Assembly (NCBI GenBank): GCA_963682055.1
Contig: OY821750.1
Span: 6,264,501-6,328,500 of the forward strand
DNA length: 64,000 nt
Direction of reading: 5' to 3'
DNA from: Primula veris
Taxonomy: Eukaryota; Streptophyta; Magnoliopsida; Ericales; Primulaceae
Under the pieces are notes generated by a model, which saw only the letters and a list, made by a program, of their open reading frames with translations, made no database searches and was not told the DNA's origin. Positions 61,601 to 64,000 of the stretch are shown piece by piece. A program made the translations under genes and the position numbers. Each line of letters starts with the position of its first letter. Within the stretch, counting starts at the first letter, position 1.

Positions 61601-62232
61601 TAAAACCCTCTCTCTACACCGAAGGAAGCTTCATCGTACGAGAAGGCGACCCAGTAGACGAAATGCTTTTCATAATGAGAGGAAAATTATTAACCGTAAC
61701 AACAAACGGAGGTCGAACTGGTTTCATAAACTCAGATCACTTAAAAGCTGGCGATTTTTGCGGAGAAGAGCTCTTAACATGGGCTCTCGATCCCCACACC
61801 TCGACAAATCTTCCAATCTCAACAAGAACAGTAAAGGCATTATCCGAAGTCGAAGCATTTGCATTAGTAGCTGATGATTTGAAATTTGTTGCGAGCCAAT
61901 ATAGGCGGTTACATAGTAAACAACTAAGGCATATTTTTAGATTTTATTCGCAGCAGTGGAGGACGTGGGGCGCATGTTTCATACAGGCTGCATGGAGACG
62001 GCATTGTAGAAAGAGGTCAGAGGAAGCGTTGAGGAGAGAGGAGGGTAGGTTGAAAGAGGCGTTGGCGAAAGGAGAGGAGAACAAAACTAGTTTTGGTGCC
62101 ATGGTTTATGCGTCTCAGTTTGCTGCAAATGCTCTACGAGGGTTGAGGAGAGGGGGTGGGATGAGGGAGAGACTTCCGGCTATGATGCTTCAGAAACCGG
62201 ATGAGCCGGATTTCGGTGTTGAGGATAAATAA
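55672..62232 (+). CDS. Cyclic nucleotide-gated ion channel, group I (CNGC1/10/13-like), 708 aa
   Basis: Plasma-membrane cation channel, Ca2+ permeable in characterised relatives and controlled by calmodulin. Exons: 55672-55700, 56257-56824, 57435-57647, 58863-59143, 59927-60038, 60453-60689, 61546-62232 (stop TAA); all phases agree. It starts MAFGPKKFVRFKDSE, close to CNGC1. S1 is near residues 94-119 (WNRIFVLSCILAVSIDPLFF). The pore motif GLQNLSSLGQNLETS (about 358-372) is built across the exon 4/5 join through a split Ser codon. The C-linker has KRRDAEQWMSHRLLPE. The nucleotide-binding fold has GDFCGEELLTWALDP (about 549-563), and an IQ-type calmodulin site is FIQAAWRRH (about 625-633). It ends LQKPDEPDF, a family tail. 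Length fits CNGC1 (about 716). An untranslated leader exon with an intron ending near 55577 (TTTTCCAG) is likely. Confidence 0.96.
55885..56040. repeat. Tandem duplication of about 78 bp with TA microsatellites, CNGC intron 1
   Basis: TTTGTAAATAAGA(G/A)GAGGAAAA and GATTGATGTATGT-like text occur twice, each followed by a TA run. Confidence 0.85.
57820..58000. mobile_element. Possible SINE-derived fragment in CNGC intron 3
   Basis: ATGCCTTTATCCCTATTATT followed by TGGGGTCGGCT resembles the conserved 3' part of Au-like plant SINEs as I recall them. Ends are not defined. Confidence 0.3.
58301..58717. mobile_element. Degenerate Tourist-like element in CNGC intron 3, about 417 bp
   Basis: Left end GGCATTGTTTGGTTGCAA pairs with right end GAAACCAAACAAGGCC. 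Flanking trinucleotides TAC and TAT do not match exactly, so it is older than the one at 37273. Confidence 0.55.
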
Positions 62233-63033
62233 ATGAAAATTGGTTTTGTTATTTGCGTAGATTATGTGTCTGTATATGTTTAATAATATATGTACTCGAG
62301 AGTTTTTATTGTTTTGTAGAGAAATAAGTATGTTTTGCAAGTGTTAATAAGGCACTTTTTTCTCTAGAAATGCTAGGAGCTTGCTTGTCACTTGATAGCA
62401 AATAAGCTGGATTGTTTTTAGTTTTTCTGACCATGGGAAAAAAATTGATTTCATCAAACTTGACACCCATCTTTCGAAAGCCGAAGAACCATAAAGACTC
62501 TGGTTCTAACTTCTAAGCTATTTAATCAAATACGTCCAGCTTTTTAGCAAAATATTGGATGAAATTTCAAGCTTAAAGGGTGAACAAATCGATGGCATTC
62601 CAGTAATAGTCTTATTTAAAAAAAAGTAAAATACATGCATGAAATCATTTTTCACTACATTCCTCGTTAAAAATCAGTACCACAAAGGCACAAACATATC
62701 GTCAAAAGATCTTTGGTTATTTATTTAGATTAATTGAACGAAGCCTGAGCCAAGCCCAACCTTCTTTTGACGATATGTTGGGTTTGGCTCAGGCCTCGTT
62801 CAGCTAAAATTAGAAACTCATCGGTCATTCAAAAGCCTCACAAGTCACAAGTCGGTTGTCTCGTAGATATGATTTCAAAACAGTAAATACTCTTTCTCAC
62901 CTTGGTATGTCGTCCTAACATTTCTACAAGTAATAGCAACATCTCTAATTCCATTCCTAATGGTTTAACAGCGCATATGCATTTACATAATAAAAGAATG
63001 ACATCTTTATAAAATTAAATTCTCATTAGAAAA
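62233..63033. other. Convergent spacer between CNGC and RING-H2 genes
   Basis: Holds both 3' UTRs. The CNGC 3' end is probably within about 150 bp of its stop. The only notable structure is the interleaved inverted repeats at 62695-62801. Confidence 0.5.
62695..62801. repeat. Two interleaved inverted repeats
   Basis: CATATCGTCAAAAGA (62695-62709) pairs with TCTTTTGACGATATG (62763-62777). GAACGAAGCCTGAGCCAAGC plus CCAAC (62736-62760) pairs with GTTGGGTTTGGCTCAGGCCT plus CGTTC (62777-62801) with two mismatches. Confidence 0.85.
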
Positions 63034-64000
63034 TTATTGATCAGGTAAGTTTCGGCAAACAGGACAAGAGGGATTTAAGCGAAGCCATCCATCTATACAA
63101 TCAACATGAAAGCAGTGTTGACACTGAGGTATACTCCTCAGAACATCTTTAGGCATATATTCAGACAAACATATAGCACACGTATCCGAATCGATCTTAG
63201 ACAGGCTTTGGCCCACTATGACTTTTGTAAACGACTCTATCGTGTGCTCATCTAGGCCCAAAACAGCAACGGGCTGTAAAACAACTTCAGCGTCAGTTAC
63301 TGGGCTTGGCTCATCACGGTCATAGGCCGACTGAATTCGCCCACATAAGAAGCAAAGTAGCCCAACGACGAACACGAGTACTACTCCGGCTGCCGCTGAT
63401 ATGGCATATCGAGCTTTTATTGGTAATCCTGATAAATTTCATGAGCATTTTTTTCAACATTTTAAACAAATTAATATATTTATCAACTTCAAATTATAGA
63501 AATAATATTGTTCTTGACATTATTATATTCAATAGCTACAATTAAGCATGTTATTAAATAGAACCACATAGTTACTGTCACCTAATACTATGCATACTAA
63601 GAAACAAGTCAATATGTTCTCTACGAGACCCATGTATTGCTAAAAACTTAAGTAACTCTTGAATGGAGATTACCATAACTCGGTTAAAATGCGATCACAT
63701 GGTTGATGGTTCTATGGACGAGAAATTTGAAAATACTTTGTTTGAACACCATAGCAAATAATTACCGCCGTAGACTTGCTCTTACACATTTTTCTCGTGA
63801 ATTAAGTACAAAAAAAGTGATTATGCAATCTTTAAACGGTACGAGGAAACTAGAAAGACTAAAAGGCAAAGCAATAATTTCTCCAAAAAAAAAACATGTC
63901 TTACCATGTTTGGTATTCCCTATGCATTCAACTTCAAGGTTAGAAGAACTCTTTAACCCGCACCGTTCTCCTCTCCTCTCACACTTTCCACATGAAGGTG
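63034..64000 (-). CDS. ATL-type RING-H2 E3 ubiquitin ligase, ATL20/21/22-like, 5' part outside window
   Basis: Membrane-anchored E3 ligase that passes ubiquitin from E2 to substrates. Minus-strand exons: 63905->64000 and 63034-63428, joined in phase 1 (CAT G/GA TTA). The upstream exon reads CGKCERRGERCGL, the Cys-rich end of the extracellular GUB_WAK-like domain. The second exon has a transmembrane helix (ISAAAGVVLVFVVGLLCFLC), the ATL GLD motif (LGLDEHTIESFTKV) and a full RING-H2: CAICLSEY...CQHCFHVDCIDGWLRLNPSCPVC, with His in the fourth and fifth metal positions and the conserved Trp. The intron is 63429-63904. The start codon and most of the extracellular domain lie beyond base 64000. Confidence 0.9.

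Overview
The window is nuclear DNA from a flowering plant, most likely a eudicot. It has five spliced protein genes with GT-AG introns, plant-only families (PYR/PYL ABA receptor, plant CNGC channel, ATL-type RING-H2), AT-rich intergenic DNA, plant MITEs, and a large Ty3/gypsy element. I cannot fix the family or species from sequence alone.

Layout of host genes: (1) 2-6791, plus strand, a polypyrimidine tract-binding protein (PTB) gene whose first few codons lie left of the window. (2) 8660-12619, minus strand, a three-exon ABA receptor of the PYL7-10 type, with a minisatellite in intron 1 and a ~165-bp tandem array just upstream of the gene. (3) 40512-42557, minus strand, a DnaJ/DUF3444 protein on one coding exon, probably with a ~4 kb intron in its 5' UTR that is full of short tandem repeats. 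(4) 55672-62232, plus strand, a seven-coding-exon group I cyclic nucleotide-gated channel (CNGC1-like). (5) 63034->64000, minus strand, the 3' part of an ATL20/21/22-like RING-H2 E3 ligase gene, convergent with the CNGC gene.

Between genes 2 and 3 sits a complete 17,485-bp LTR retrotransposon (16930-34414) with equal 568-bp LTRs, a perfect 5-bp target duplication (GAACG) and a tRNA-Asp-like primer site. Its sense strand encodes gag, protease, RT, RNase H, a second archaeal-type RNase H and integrase, which is the Tat-lineage layout. Gag is cut by an in-frame TGA and pol by a one-base frameshift, so this copy is probably not autonomous. The LTRs differ at about 11 sites by eye, so the insertion is recent.

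The striking part is the 10.3 kb between pol and the 3' LTR. After an 86-bp satellite array (about 11 units) it carries eight open reading frames, all on the antisense strand. One is a four-exon gene with a gypsy-type Transposase_28-like N-terminal domain and a coiled-coil C-terminal part. The other seven are short coiled-coil proteins, some clearly paralogous. Most have their own LTR-like TATA box 50-120 bp upstream of the start. This is a small antisense gene cluster carried inside a retrotransposon.

Other mobile DNA: an 859-bp non-autonomous hAT element with perfect 12-bp TIRs and 8-bp TSD (14918-15776), a 277-bp Tourist-like MITE with TTA TSD (37273-37549), a 1,181-bp copia-like solo LTR with ATTAC TSD (49988-51168), Stowaway-like MITEs in PTB introns, and a Tourist-like element in a CNGC intron. 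Many introns and leaders hold recent tandem duplications. All splice sites were assigned by eye from frame continuity, GT-AG and recalled family conservation.
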